Origin: Bacteroidales bacterium
Lineage (GTDB): Bacteria; Bacteroidota; Bacteroidia; Bacteroidales; Lentimicrobiaceae
NCBI GenBank assembly: GCA_016709025.1
Contig: JADJEQ010000039.1
Coordinates: forward strand, 1 to 64,000
Direction of reading: 5' to 3'
DNA length: 64,000 nucleotides
The notes under the pieces are model-generated. The model saw only the letters and a list, made by a program, of their open reading frames with translations, had not been told where the DNA came from and did no database searches. Each line of letters begins with the position of its first letter. Positions within the stretch are counted from its first letter, which is position 1. This document shows, one piece after another, positions 1 through 8,312 of this stretch. A program made the position numbers and the translations under genes.

Positions 1-57
1 AAGAAGATACCTGTCTTTACTGAAGATAAAGAGGGTGAGTTTTCTTTAGAGCTATAA
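1..57 (+). CDS. 3' end of an unidentified gene (partial)
   Basis: Frame 1 is open from the window edge for 18 codons and closes with TAA at 55-57. The tail is charged and hydrophilic. Too little is present to assign a family. It could be the true end of an upstream gene or another fragment of the decayed region that follows. Confidence 0.3.
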   Translation, partial: KKIPVFTEDKEGEFSLEL

Positions 58-135
58 TAAAGAGAAAATCAACAGTTTACAATTTAGTTGATTGTACATT
101 AGCTGCGACAATCTAATTGAATTGGCAAGAAAAAG

Positions 136-777
136 ATAGTGGGATTCAGATTCCCGGAATCATTAATTGTATTAGATGGAGATGTGAAAACTGCAGCATC
201 AAAATGAGGAGGATAAATCAAATTAACAACTTTTTAGTGTTAACGAGCGGCAAATCACCTGAAAGACTTATTGCTGGAGTTTCTCCATAATCTTTCAGAT
301 GAATCTGTCCATTGGGATAACATTTTAATGGCTATTCAAACAACATGTCATTTTCGAGACTATTCTCTTGAAATTCAAACAAATAGGACAAGGCAAAAGA
401 ATGGTTTAATTCGCAGAAACCATTTTGGGGAAGAAATTGTGCAAATGTGATAAACCTTTGGGTAGCAGAAAACCAACAAGAGGTAGATTTATTTATTGGT
501 GTGTAGCATTGAATAATGTACTCAGAAAACATGGTGACACGGGTTCTTGGCAACCGTTGGAAAGGGATATTTTTCTCCACAAGTTTATGGGAGATAAAAA
601 AAGTCCTTTTCTTATTCTTGAAGAAGACACTGGAATAATAACCAATAACCCCATTTGAATCAACGTTTTGTAAAGGAGGAAATCTTCAGAGAAGACATAT
701 TAGAATCTTTAGGGTTTTCTTTCCAGCAAGGCAGATTAAACAGTGTCCACTCAAATGAGGAACCTATTCAATACTAA
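136..777 (+). pseudogene. Frameshifted remnant of an unrecognised gene
   Basis: Stretches of good coding character follow one another in different frames: about 136-203 (frame 1, with a VGFRFPESLIVLDGDVK-like segment), about 267-449 (HNLSDESVHWDNILMAIQ and onward), 450-658 (open frame rich in charged residues), and 658-777 (NQRFVKEEIFREDILESLG and onward, ending in TAA). Each switch needs only a small indel, and the peptide pieces read on logically from one to the next. The LDGDV segment with a following leaf-like helix region vaguely recalls the Toprim end of OLD-type ATPases, but I cannot name the family. The neighbouring methyltransferase makes a restriction or other mobile-defence gene possible. 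That is inference only. Confidence 0.4.
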
Positions 778-961
778 GCGATATTTCAAGAAAAATTGAA
801 GAGAAGGAAATCAGTACTCAGAAAAAACAGGGGTAAGATAATTGAAGTATTAGGCCTAATTCTCAGCTACTAGTTGATAAGAATAAAAGAACAAGTCACA
901 TCTTTCGAGAATAAACTCCGGTAGTACTCAAAATGACAAGTTAACAGCAAAGGCAAGCTAA

Positions 962-1389
962 GAGAACACCGAAGAGCAATATGGAATTCTTTGGGGCAAG
1001 TTATATTTGCGTATGGGTGAAGTAAGTAATCTCTACCGAGATATTACTGACTTATACCAATTTTACCTTTCACAAAAGCACGAATTATCCCAAACATTTT
1101 CCGGGCTTAATTAGAATGTCGCTACGATTATTATGTGAAACAGCGGCCAGGAAGATTACAATAAAAATTTGAGAACTATTTAAAAGTTCACTTTCCGGCC
1201 GCTAAAATGTCATTAGATAAGGATATCAAAACTTCATTATCAAACCACAATGTAAATGAAAACAGCATTGTTCAGTTGTTGCATACGGGTGCGCATAATT
1301 ACCAATCATCAAGCAACATAGAACAGACAATCGCAATGTCGATCATTATCGGCTCAATACTAACTATCTCACATGGAAAGGAGGAATAA
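962..1389 (+). pseudogene. Frameshifted C-terminal part of a hypothetical protein upstream of the D12 methylase
   Basis: Three reading frames join into one plausible protein. 962-1114 gives a segment around GKLYLRMGEVSNLYRDITDL. From about 1110 another frame gives IRMSLRLLCETAAR. From 1171 frame 1 gives ENYLKVHFPAAK and runs without a stop to TAA at 1387-1389. The last part contains the only sizeable ORF here (ATG at 1207, 60 codons), but that ATG lies inside the coding segment and is probably not a start. The stop sits one base before the methylase ATG, so the two genes were translationally coupled. The ending around QLLHTGAHNYQSS resembles C-termini I associate with ParB-like/restriction-linked proteins. 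Family assignment is uncertain. Confidence 0.45.
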
Positions 1390-1391
1390 TA
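1377..1391 (+). promoter_or_regulatory. Strong Shine-Dalgarno deciding the D12 methylase start
   Basis: AAAGGAGG at 1377-1384 lies six bases before ATG at 1391. This favours 1391 over the in-frame ATG at 1373. Such a canonical SD is uncommon for Bacteroidota genes and unlike the other starts in this window, consistent with transferred DNA. Confidence 0.6.
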
Positions 1392-1639
1392 TGAATATAC
1401 ATTATTCGCCATTAAGATACCCCGGGGGAAAGAATTGTATATTTCCTTTCGTTTCCAAGATTTTCTATGAAAATCAATTAATTGGAACAAGTTATGCCGA
1501 ACCTTATGCTGGAGGTTCAGGCTTAGCGTTAAGATTACTATTTGAAGGGTATGTCAATCATATTTACATCAACGATCTCGACAGATCTATATACGCCTTC
1601 TGGATAAGTGTTTTAAACCGATCAGACGAATTTTTGTGA
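1391..1639 (+). pseudogene. D12-class DNA adenine-N6 methyltransferase, N-terminal part (before frameshift)
   Basis: The start at 1391 is set by a strong SD. The sequence opens with SPLRYPGGK (the motif X/SAM-contact segment of Dam-like D12 enzymes) and then EPYAGGSGLAL (motif I, SAM binding). These are diagnostic of site-specific adenine methyltransferases (EC 2.1.1.72), which work in restriction-modification or as orphan methylases. The frame closes at TGA 1637-1639. The run of five T at 1631-1635 appears one base too long: with four T the protein continues as EFCEWIEKVDVTILNW in the frame of the next ORF. So this is one gene of about 287 codons with a +1 homopolymer indel, either a true pseudogene or a sequencing error. 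Confidence 0.75.
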
Positions 1640-1658
1640 ATGGATCGAGAAAGTAGAT

Positions 1659-2252
1659 GTGACAATACTCAATTGGAAGAAGTTTAAAGACATTCAACGA
1701 AATTCAGAGGATGTAGATTATTTTGAATTAGCGAAATCAACATTTTTTCTCAATAGGACAAATATTTCAGGTGTAATAAAAGGAGGTGTAATAGGCGGTC
1801 AGGAGCAAAAAGGAAAATATAAAATTGATGCACGGTTCAATAAACAAGATTTAATAAGTCGCATTCAGAAAATCTCAGTTATCAAGGATCGAATAACTGT
1901 GACAAATCTTGATGGGTTATCTTTTATTGGGAAATTAGATAAGAAGAATGAAGAAATATTTATTTATCTAGACCCGCCTTATTATCAAAAAGGAGCCGAT
2001 TTGTATATGAACTTTTATTCGAAAGAAGATCACAAAAAACTTTCTAAATATGTTCATAAAATGCAAAAAAATGGATGGTATCTTATGACAACCATGAATT
2101 TTATATTAAACCTTTATGCAGAACAAAATAAGATTGTCTATAAATTATCACAGGCTGCTTCAAATCGTATTGGAGATGAGATTTTAATCTTTTCAAAAGG
2201 AATTGAGTTTGAAGAATCAATTAATACGCTAAAAGCGCCAATATTATTGTAA
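1659..2252 (+). pseudogene. D12-class DNA adenine-N6 methyltransferase, C-terminal part (after frameshift)
   Basis: This continues the methylase in frame 3. The nominal GTG at 1659 is internal, and real coding starts just after the T-run at 1631-1635. It holds the central D12 region with FFLNRTNISG and the catalytic motif IV DPPYY near 1972-1986, where the Asp-Pro-Pro-Tyr box contacts the target adenine. The usual C-terminal segment follows (QAASNRIGDEILIF). All catalytic motifs are present if the two parts are joined, so a one-base correction would restore an apparently intact enzyme. Base composition is AT-rich compared with the 2.8-58 kb genes, which supports horizontal origin. Confidence 0.75.
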
Positions 2253-2870
2253 ATAATAAATGTTTGAATTATGCCTGCCCAACTGCCAAGCATATTGCAA
2301 GGATGCTCAAGTCAACGTTAAAACCAAGACGTGGCAAAGAGTTTGGCTATACTAACGTTTGATATACCGACTGACAAACAGACTGACAAACAGACTGACA
2401 AAGAAGTAGTACGATGCTCTAACAACGTGAATGTGGCAATAGCGGGTGCATTGGTAAATCGAAGGTCCATGCTTCTAATAAAACTTTTGTGTTAAACGGA
2501 TATGAAAATGCTTTTAATACACTACAGCACAAGCATGCAAACCAATGTCCAATAAATTCAAAGCAAATATTATCCAAGACATGAAAGGCCTATTTCCCAG
2601 CGACCAACAGGAAATCATCCTTGATGTTCCGTATCAGGAATTTATCACTGAATTCAAAAAGCAGGTTCAGGTAAGGTAATATCCCGCTATTCAGAGAGGA
2701 AATGAAGGAAATGAAGGAAAAGAGAAAGAAAAGTGAAGAAAAGTGAAAAGTAAAAAAAGAACAATGGTTTAAGAGTTCAAGGTTCAAGGTTCAAGGTTTA
2801 AAGGCGCGCACGAGCGCCGGTAGAGGTGTAATTGGTGGGGGGGAATTGTATTACAGCAATTAATAAACAA
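2253..2870. other. Gene-poor AT-rich region with short tandem repeats
   Basis: No convincing gene. 2368-2402 holds three copies of a 12-bp unit (CAGACTGACAAA). A 44-codon ORF at 2545-2679 (ATG to TAA, MSNKFKANII... with a PYQEFITEF segment) reads like the beginning of a larger protein, possibly a transposase remnant, but has no recognisable family. 2700-2760 is a purine-rich GAAGGAAATGAAGG-type array of the kind repeated throughout this genome. Confidence 0.4.
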
Positions 2871-2874
2871 CTCC

Positions 2875-3339
2875 ATGATTAAAATCGCAACCTTTATATT
2901 ATTCCTCTCTGTATCGGTACAGATCTATGCCCAGGAGACCGGTTATCAGAAAAATCTGGAATTTGCTACCGGCTTATTTATTACGCAACCGGAATTACCT
3001 GACAGTGTTCTGCTTAAGCTTGTCCCTGACAGCCATGAAGAGTTCAGACTTTTATATGGAACAACTTATCCCGGTAATAAAATGCAATCAACCGGATTTT
3101 TTTACGACGTGACGCAGCAAATCTTTGATAAGGTAATCATCGGGAAGAATGAACAGTTTTATTATCCATGCATTCAACTGGCAAGCTTTGCCGATGGTGA
3201 ATTCGGAGAAAGTTTCGTTGATAATTTAGAAATCATTATAGCACTTGACATAAATAAATTCTGCACGACCATCAGGGGGAAAGAATTTGCTGAACACAAT
3301 CCTGTAAAATACTTTGCCGAACAGTATGATTGTAAATAG
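2875..3339 (+). CDS. Secreted hypothetical protein
   Basis: 154 codons from ATG 2875. The N-terminus (MIKIATFILFLSVSVQIYAQ) is a clear Sec signal peptide with an A-Q cleavage end typical of Bacteroidota. The mature part is acidic, mostly predicted alpha/beta, with two late cysteines and no motif I recognise. It stands alone, with long repeat-rich spacers upstream and a small membrane protein about 170 bases downstream. Function unknown; likely periplasmic. Confidence 0.65.
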   Translation: MIKIATFILFLSVSVQIYAQETGYQKNLEFATGLFITQPELPDSVLLKLVPDSHEEFRLLYGTTYPGNKMQSTGFFYDVTQQIFDKVIIGKNEQFYYPCIQLASFADGEFGESFVDNLEIIIALDINKFCTTIRGKEFAEHNPVKYFAEQYDCK

Positions 3340-3507
3340 ACGGTTATCGCATAAGGGACATCAGGGCTTCTGAAAACGCTGGTATCAGAAAGTTTGTAAT
3401 TGCCTGCATTCAGCTTTTTTTTCGTTTTGAAAACACACGAAAACTATGGCTGAAACAGAAATCATTTTTATTTTAGCAATTCAAATCGTCGCTTCAATCC
3501 AAAAGGC

Positions 3508-3846
3508 ATGAGCAATAAAACAAAACTGATGTTAATCAAACTGGTTCACACCCTGGTCTGGTTGTTTTTCAATTTTGTGATCTTTTACATGCTTTACGCG
3601 GTCATTGTTAACAAGCTAGACCATTGGCTCTGGATCGGCTATGGATTGTTTGTCCTGGAGGGGATTACGCTGCTGATTTTTAATTACTTCTGTCCATTAA
3701 CTGTTATGGCACGAAAATATTCCGATTCAACCAAAGCCAATTTTGATATCTACCTTCCCCACTGGCTGGCGAAATACAACAAGCAGATTTACACCTCCAT
3801 TTTAGGAATTATTATGCTGATAACGGTTTACCAGCTTTTAAAATAG
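3508..3846 (+). CDS. Small integral membrane protein
   Basis: 112 codons with three strongly hydrophobic stretches: about residues 10-33, about 38-60 with aromatic-rich flanks, and about 92-111 at the C-terminus. A cytoplasmic-looking hydrophilic loop carries Lys/Tyr/Asp. Probably an inner-membrane protein of unknown function. The ATG overlaps the TGA of a 21-codon hydrophobic ORF (3445-3511), which might be a coupled leader, but that small ORF is not otherwise supported. Confidence 0.55.
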   Translation: MSNKTKLMLIKLVHTLVWLFFNFVIFYMLYAVIVNKLDHWLWIGYGLFVLEGITLLIFNYFCPLTVMARKYSDSTKANFDIYLPHWLAKYNKQIYTSILGIIMLITVYQLLK

Positions 3847-3849
3847 TGA

Positions 3850-4406
3850 CACCCTACCCCGGATCCGCAGAAGTTTGAGAAGATTGGGTAACCCTTAGCG
3901 AAGAGTTTCAAGTAAAAAGTGAAAAGTGAAAAGTGAAAAGTGAAAAGTGAAGAGTGAAGGAAGTAGTGAGTTGTGATTCGTGAGTGAAGTGAAAAGTGAA
4001 TAAAGTTAAGAAAGTTAAGAAAGTATAAAAAGAAGAGTGATTGAGGGAGTGAAGGGAAGAGTGATAGTGAAAAGACCAGTGAAGGTTTGAATTTTTGTTG
4101 GTAAAGACGAAATGCTTGCGTCTCAAGCCTTATGAAAGTGTAGGAAGTAAAAAGTAAAAAGCCTGCCCGACTGACTAATGTAAATTATTATATAACGGGT
4201 TATGACGGTCAGGCGGGTGGAAATCCGATAAAGAATGGAATTTCCTACCTCGGGCCCCCAGAGGTTGAGAAGTGTGAGTAACCCTTAGCGATGAGATTCA
4301 AGTAAAAAGTAAAAAGTAGAAATCCGGTTAAAGAATGGAACACCCTACCCTGGGTCCGCAGAAGTTTGAGAAGTTTGAGAAACCCTTAGCGAAGACGCTA
4401 AGGGTA
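3850..4406 (+). repeat. Three degenerate copies of a roughly 60-bp repeat (CCGCAGAAGTTTGAGAAG...ACCCTTAGCG)
   Basis: Copies at about 3852-3912, 4243-4315 and 4341-4406 share CCTACC(C/T), the CAGAAGTTTGAGAAG core and ACCCTTAGCGA(A/T)GA, followed in two of them by TTCAAGTAAAAAGT. Short AAAAGTGAAAAGTGAA word arrays fill the space between. No gene is visible here. Confidence 0.6.
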
Positions 4407-4481
4407 GTTTTTTTAGTATCCGCAGTGTTGAGGAAAGTTTTTCATGCCGAATATTAAAATCGAATCTTACTTTAGACTTTG
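4382..4481 (+). repeat. Dispersed inverted repeat, copy 1 (partner 17188-17288)
   Basis: Roughly 100 bases recur in reverse complement at 17188-17288 with only a few mismatches (for example ATCCGCAG against ATACGTAG). Both copies begin with the CCCTTAGCG hairpin and end in ACTTTAGACTTTG. This looks like a mobile non-coding element or a recombined terminator rather than a gene part. Confidence 0.7.
4383..4414 (+). terminator. Terminator-like hairpin with T-tract
   Basis: CCCTTAGCG / AAGA loop / CGCTAAGGG forms a perfect 9-bp stem followed by TAGTTTTTTT. It has the form of an intrinsic terminator but is 500 bases past the nearest plus-strand gene, and it is copied within the dispersed repeat, so it may be repeat structure. 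Confidence 0.5.
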
Positions 4482-4557
4482 CACCTAAAGCCAGAGCCGC
4501 TTCCTCCTGCGGGGGGGGGGGCGGCGAGCCACGGAAGATTGGCCACCTGCCATTGTT

Positions 4558-4816
4558 TTTTACCATATTTCCCTTCACCTCGCTTGCTTTGGCTTATTGG
4601 CAACAGTGAATATTTTGGTGCAAGCTGAAATGCTCCGGTAAAGGTGTGGAAGCACGCGTCCGGAGACGCGCGCAAACGTCTCCAAAAATGTAGTACCCGG
4701 TGGTCGGGCGGAGTCGAGACCATCCGGGTACACTGGATAATAGGCAACACACTCACATTTGTTATTTTTACCATATTTCCCTTCACCTCACTTGCTTTGG
4801 CTTATTGGCAACATTG
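4558..4816 (+). repeat. Direct repeat pair (about 52 bp) copying the 3' end of the CsgG-like gene
   Basis: 4558-4609 and 4765-4816 are nearly identical (TACCATATTTCCCTTCACCT and onward). The second copy covers the last codons and stop of the minus-strand gene ending at 4783, so the first is a displaced duplicate of a gene end. Between them lie two REP-like palindromes: GCGTC-CGGA-GACGC at 4655-4668, and a 27-bp GGTGGTCGGGCGGAGTCGAG-type element at 4699-4725 with a 25/27 match in reverse at 45683-45709. Confidence 0.6.
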
Positions 4817-5964
4817 AATCCAATCGTTATACCCGCTGTGGAACCCGATTTCCGGGGCGAAATATAGAGATTCACCGGAAGGTTGAGATAACCGGAGCGG
4901 AATGTTTTGCCAACCGCAAATATCATCCCCGTTGTAACTTCTACCTCACCCCGGCTATCGAGCTCCTTTACAATTTCAAAACCGGAATCGGTTGAATCGG
5001 CTAACTGCCAGTTATTCTGTTCATCATAATATCCATTGGCCATTTTTACAAAGCGCAGGTTAGGTCCGAGGCCGAATTCAATGCCGGATTTGTTGAAACG
5101 AAAACCAAGCAAACCGGAGATTGTCGGCACGATGTTGCCCGATTCAAGACTGTTGATACCGGGAATCACTTCAAACAAAGCCTGAAAATCGCCTGAACTC
5201 AGGTATTGCTTTTCAAACTGGTAACCGATCATACTGCTTACAGGATACATGTTGAAACCACCTTCATTCAATGGAGCACTCATTCTCTCTGCCGAAGGCC
5301 CCCAGGTAATGGTGGCACCCACCCGCGGGCCACTCAGTTTCAGGGTGGTTTTGCTGCTGGTGATCGGCTGATCAAAGTTCACCAGCAGATCAAGAATTAA
5401 TTTGTCGTTTGCAATCCCGAGCACATTGTTCAGCGAAAGCCTGATCATCGTCTGCAACTGGTCCTGCTGGTTAACATACTCCATCACATTGGTTTTTTCA
5501 ATGGTTGCCGATTGTACATCGATCAATCTGAAAATCAGGATCAGCTTATCACCGAACTTTTCAATGCTCCCGCTCAGCATTTTATCGGCTCCCAGAAGTT
5601 TGCCGGTTTCTACGAGGCTGTTTTTACCAAAACTTGATTCAGGTTCAATGTTGTTCTTTTTGATCAAATCCGAAACATCATACCTGTCGAGCACCTCATA
5701 AATATTTGCCTTTTCAAGTTCGAGTCGTACCATGCTGGTGATGGCCTGTGAATCATAGGCCAGATCTTTTGTGTCCATGCTGATGATGGCAATGCTCTTT
5801 TTATCCTGTGCCGACACTTTCATCATTGAGATAAAAAATATTACGATAAAGGTTATGAAAGTTATGGCGACAGTTTGTCTGCCTGATTTTGCGCTGATCT
5901 GATTGGATGATCCATGAATAATTCCGCAACAACTGCTGTTTGGATTCAATGTAGAAGTTTTCAT
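4783..5964 (-). CDS. CsgG/FlgO-like domain protein with probable outer-membrane C-terminal part
   Basis: The start is taken at ATG 5964 (MKTSTLNPN...); the in-frame ATG at 6012 gives an unlikely longer leader. After about 40 polar residues comes a hydrophobic signal or anchor (TVAITFITFIVIFFI) ending in SAQ. Residues about 70-190 (KKSIAIISMDTKDLAYD, EVLDRYDVSDL, LLGADKMLSGSIEKFGDKL) match the nucleotide-independent periplasmic fold of CsgG/FlgO-type lipoproteins, which take part in secretion channels or flagellar/curli assembly. The C-terminal half alternates polar and hydrophobic residues and ends in strand-like segments, suggesting a small beta barrel. No curli genes lie nearby. The exact role is unknown. 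Divergent from the regulator at 6114. Confidence 0.6.
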   Translation of the reverse strand: MKTSTLNPNSSCCGIIHGSSNQISAKSGRQTVAITFITFIVIFFISMMKVSAQDKKSIAIISMDTKDLAYDSQAITSMVRLELEKANIYEVLDRYDVSDLIKKNNIEPESSFGKNSLVETGKLLGADKMLSGSIEKFGDKLILIFRLIDVQSATIEKTNVMEYVNQQDQLQTMIRLSLNNVLGIANDKLILDLLVNFDQPITSSKTTLKLSGPRVGATITWGPSAERMSAPLNEGGFNMYPVSSMIGYQFEKQYLSSGDFQALFEVIPGINSLESGNIVPTISGLLGFRFNKSGIEFGLGPNLRFVKMANGYYDEQNNWQLADSTDSGFEIVKELDSRGEVEVTTGMIFAVGKTFRSGYLNLPVNLYISPRKSGSTAGITIGFNVANKPKQVR

Positions 5965-6104
5965 ATCTGTTTGGTTTTTAAGGATTAACGAAGCAAAGAT
6001 ATATCCGGTCATGGCGATGGCAAAACGGATCCATCGGCCAACCCATGACTTTGTTGCATGAATAATTAAGGTTTGGATTGAAAAATAGCGTTACTTTGTT
6101 ATAC

Positions 6105-6119
6105 TTGCATATTATGCAA
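6105..6119. promoter_or_regulatory. Perfect 15-bp palindrome across the regulator start codon (operator candidate)
   Basis: TTGCATA-T-TATGCAA is a perfect inverted repeat that includes the ATG (6114-6116) of the BetR-type gene. A half site (TTGCAT) recurs at 6054. Position and symmetry suit autoregulation by the encoded DNA-binding protein. Confidence 0.4.
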
Positions 6120-7208
6120 CTTATTAAAGATGATTTTGCAAAAAATGCAAATCAAAATCATTCAATAACTGAATTGCTCAAAAGAAATTTGACCGGTATG
6201 ATGACAGCAAATGAAAAACAGGCTCAGTTTCTCAGGAAAATAGAGGACATACTTCCCAAAAACACTTCCCTGGTGAATGAACTATCGGATGTACTGAAAA
6301 TAAGCAACGACAGTGCTTACCGGCGGATGAGAGGAGAAACATTCCTGGTGATCGATGAAATTCTGTTGTTGTGCAACCATTTCAATGTATCGTTCGACTC
6401 ACTGAATCCTGCCCGTGAGGGCGTGGTATCATTCCGGTATTCGAAGATGGAACCGAGCCGTGAAAGCTTTATCCATTACCTTACCGGATTGCTGAAGGAT
6501 CTTGAGGTGATAGAAAAAGCGGCTGCTCACAGAATTACCTATGCCAGCGAAGACATTCCGGTTTTTCATCACTACCGGAATCCGGTTATGTCGCAATTCA
6601 AAATCTTTTACTGGATGCAGGCCATCCTGAACATTCCCGAAATGGAAAATGAAAAATTTGACGTTTCCGTGATAGATGAAGAACTCGGAGAGATCGGATA
6701 TAAAATTTACGAACTCTATTCCCGGGTTCCTTCTGTTGAAGTGTGGACCGAAACCACCATTCAGAGCACAGCCAAACAGATTGAGTTTTTCTGGGAAGCC
6801 GGCAAATTTGCTTCCAGGGCAGATGCTCTGGCTGTCTGTAACAGTTTCAGGGATGAGATTTCAGACATTCAGAAACAAGCCGGTAAAAGCAGTAAATTAT
6901 TGAATGATGCCGCACAATCAGCCGATGGTTCCATAAACTACCAGTTGTATTACAGCGAGATTGAAATTACCAACAACAGTGTGCTCATTGAGATGGGAAG
7001 AATGAACAGTGTTTATATGGGGCATTTTTCGTTCAGCACCATGTCGACCACCAGTGAATCCTATTGTCAGGAAACCCGTAAATGGTTCGATACCATTATC
7101 CGTAAATCGGCTCTGATCAGTGGTGTATCGGAAAAGCAACGGTACCAGGTTTTCAAAAAATACTTTAACCAGATAGATGCGCTGGAGCAGAAAATAAGCC
7201 AGGGTTAA
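6114..7208 (+). CDS. BetR-type helix-turn-helix regulator with large C-terminal domain
   Basis: The start is placed at ATG 6114. The open frame begins at a TTG (6078) that is not needed. Residues about 30-80 (SLVNELSDVLKISNDSAYRR, MRGETFLVIDEILLLCNHF) match the BetR/XRE-like DNA-binding domain common in Bacteroidota. The remaining roughly 270 residues are alpha-helical and of unknown function, possibly ligand or partner binding. No membrane segment, so cytoplasmic. Divergently transcribed from the CsgG-like gene, with a palindrome over its own start, so it may control itself and that neighbour. Confidence 0.65.
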   Translation: MQLIKDDFAKNANQNHSITELLKRNLTGMMTANEKQAQFLRKIEDILPKNTSLVNELSDVLKISNDSAYRRMRGETFLVIDEILLLCNHFNVSFDSLNPAREGVVSFRYSKMEPSRESFIHYLTGLLKDLEVIEKAAAHRITYASEDIPVFHHYRNPVMSQFKIFYWMQAILNIPEMENEKFDVSVIDEELGEIGYKIYELYSRVPSVEVWTETTIQSTAKQIEFFWEAGKFASRADALAVCNSFRDEISDIQKQAGKSSKLLNDAAQSADGSINYQLYYSEIEITNNSVLIEMGRMNSVYMGHFSFSTMSTTSESYCQETRKWFDTIIRKSALISGVSEKQRYQVFKKYFNQIDALEQKISQG

Positions 7209-7235
7209 TGATTGCATCTCGACCAGGTTGTGGTA

Positions 7236-7258
7236 GTACGCGTCGGGAGACGCGCACC
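7236..7258. repeat. REP-like palindrome
   Basis: GTACGCGTCGGGAGACGCGC closely matches 4652-4673 (GCACGCGTCCGGAGACGCGC). The GCGTC...GACGC arms form a short hairpin between genes, the usual form of REP elements mobilised by RAYT transposases. Confidence 0.5.
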
Positions 7259-7384
7259 AACAAGGGACACACAGTTGTTAGAATATTGATTGTACTTTAG
7301 CCCGGAATTGGAACCGGCCCAATTTGATCACATTTTGTACAAACGGCAATAGAAAGCCACAAACCCCTGCATAAAGAAATACAT

Positions 7385-8068
7385 ATGAAGAAGCTGACTT
7401 TCCTGATCATTGTCCTGTTTTTGGCTCTTAGTACAATTGCACAGACTGATTCCTGCAGGGTACTTGCCGGAAAAATCTCGGGAACCTATACAGGCAACTG
7501 CCTGAACGGGCTGGCCAATGGAAAAGGTAAATCAATCGGTGAAGACACCTTTACCGGCAACTTTAAAGACGGTTTGCCAGACGGAAAGGGGAAATACCTG
7601 TTTAAAAACGGGGATATTTTTCAGGGATATTGGAAAAATGGTCAAAAGGATGGCAAAGGCAAATTTGAGTATACGCTGAACGGGAAGAAATATACACTGA
7701 ATGGATATTGGAAAAAGGATGAATATGCCGGTGCCACAGACCCGGATGTTTCATACAGGGTTTCCTCTTCTACCGGGATCAATAATTACAGGTTTGAGAA
7801 AAATGAGCCTGGCGGCGAAAATATCAATGAAATTACCATTTCGGTTCATAGTGCATTTATAGATTATGTTCCGCAGGATCTGAAGATTGAGAATTCTTCA
7901 GGGCAGGTTCTCCGGAGTGGTAAAAAAATCGGAATAACTCAATATTTCTGTCCGCTTCATTGTGAAATCAGTTACACAATATTAATAAGTGACACCAGAA
8001 AACAATGTCGCTTTATCTTTGAAATACTGGAAGCAGGCAAATATACAATTCTCCTTTCCAACGACTGA
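7385..8068 (+). CDS. Secreted MORN-repeat protein
   Basis: 227 codons. Signal peptide MKKLTFLIIVLFLALSTIAQ. Residues about 35-105 contain three or four MORN motifs, each of the G-x-x-x-NG-x-x-x-G-x-G form (NGLANGKGK, FKDGLPDGKGKY, GYWKNGQKDGKGKFEY). MORN repeats form beta-hairpin ladders that bind lipids or proteins. The C-terminal roughly 110 residues form a beta-rich domain with three Cys (FCPLHC). Probably periplasmic or surface; specific role unknown. Convergent with the propeller gene across a shared hairpin at 8232. Confidence 0.65.
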   Translation: MKKLTFLIIVLFLALSTIAQTDSCRVLAGKISGTYTGNCLNGLANGKGKSIGEDTFTGNFKDGLPDGKGKYLFKNGDIFQGYWKNGQKDGKGKFEYTLNGKKYTLNGYWKKDEYAGATDPDVSYRVSSSTGINNYRFEKNEPGGENINEITISVHSAFIDYVPQDLKIENSSGQVLRSGKKIGITQYFCPLHCEISYTILISDTRKQCRFIFEILEAGKYTILLSND

Positions 8069-8166
8069 AAGCAGGCTTGTGGAAGTTCGAGTCAGAGCCT
8101 GTCCCGCAAAGCGGACGCACTCAAGCCGGGTAAAATACGCGGTGGGTCGGTTGTACTCTCCCCCAA

Positions 8167-8188
8167 CCCTCCCTAAAAACAGGGAGTG
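8167..8188. repeat. CCCTCCCT/AGGGAG hairpin repeat
   Basis: CCCTCCCT, a short spacer, then AGGGAG, preceded by a TGTACTCTCCCCC context that recurs at 10803-10837 as TGTACCCTCCCCCC and a longer AGGGAGGG arm. This is an intergenic palindrome family present at least twice in the window. Confidence 0.5.
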
Positions 8189-8231
8189 AGTTCATCCAGC
8201 CATTTATCAACTTCCCGGATAATCCAAAACA

Positions 8232-8264
8232 AATCGCAGTCCCGGATTTCCCACGACTGCGATT
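8232..8264. terminator. Bidirectional hairpin between convergent genes
   Basis: AATCGCAGTC at 8232-8241 pairs perfectly with GACTGCGATT at 8255-8264 across a 13-base loop. It lies between the convergent MORN and propeller genes. No long T-tract, so confidence is moderate. Confidence 0.45.
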
Positions 8265-8312
8265 AAATTATTGGTTGATTATTACAATTATCCGCTGTTA
8301 CAGCATTGGATA

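Noticed and set aside
332..580. 82-codon minus-strand ORF
   Set aside because: It is antisense to the plus-strand coding fragments, which show better amino-acid character and continuity.
3445..3511. 21-codon hydrophobic leader ORF overlapping the membrane protein start
   Set aside because: ATGA overlap is suggestive, but there is no SD and no comparison available to support translation.
4345..4786. Two minus-strand ORFs in the repeat region
   Set aside because: They overlap direct repeats, palindromes and a G-run and have no coding character.
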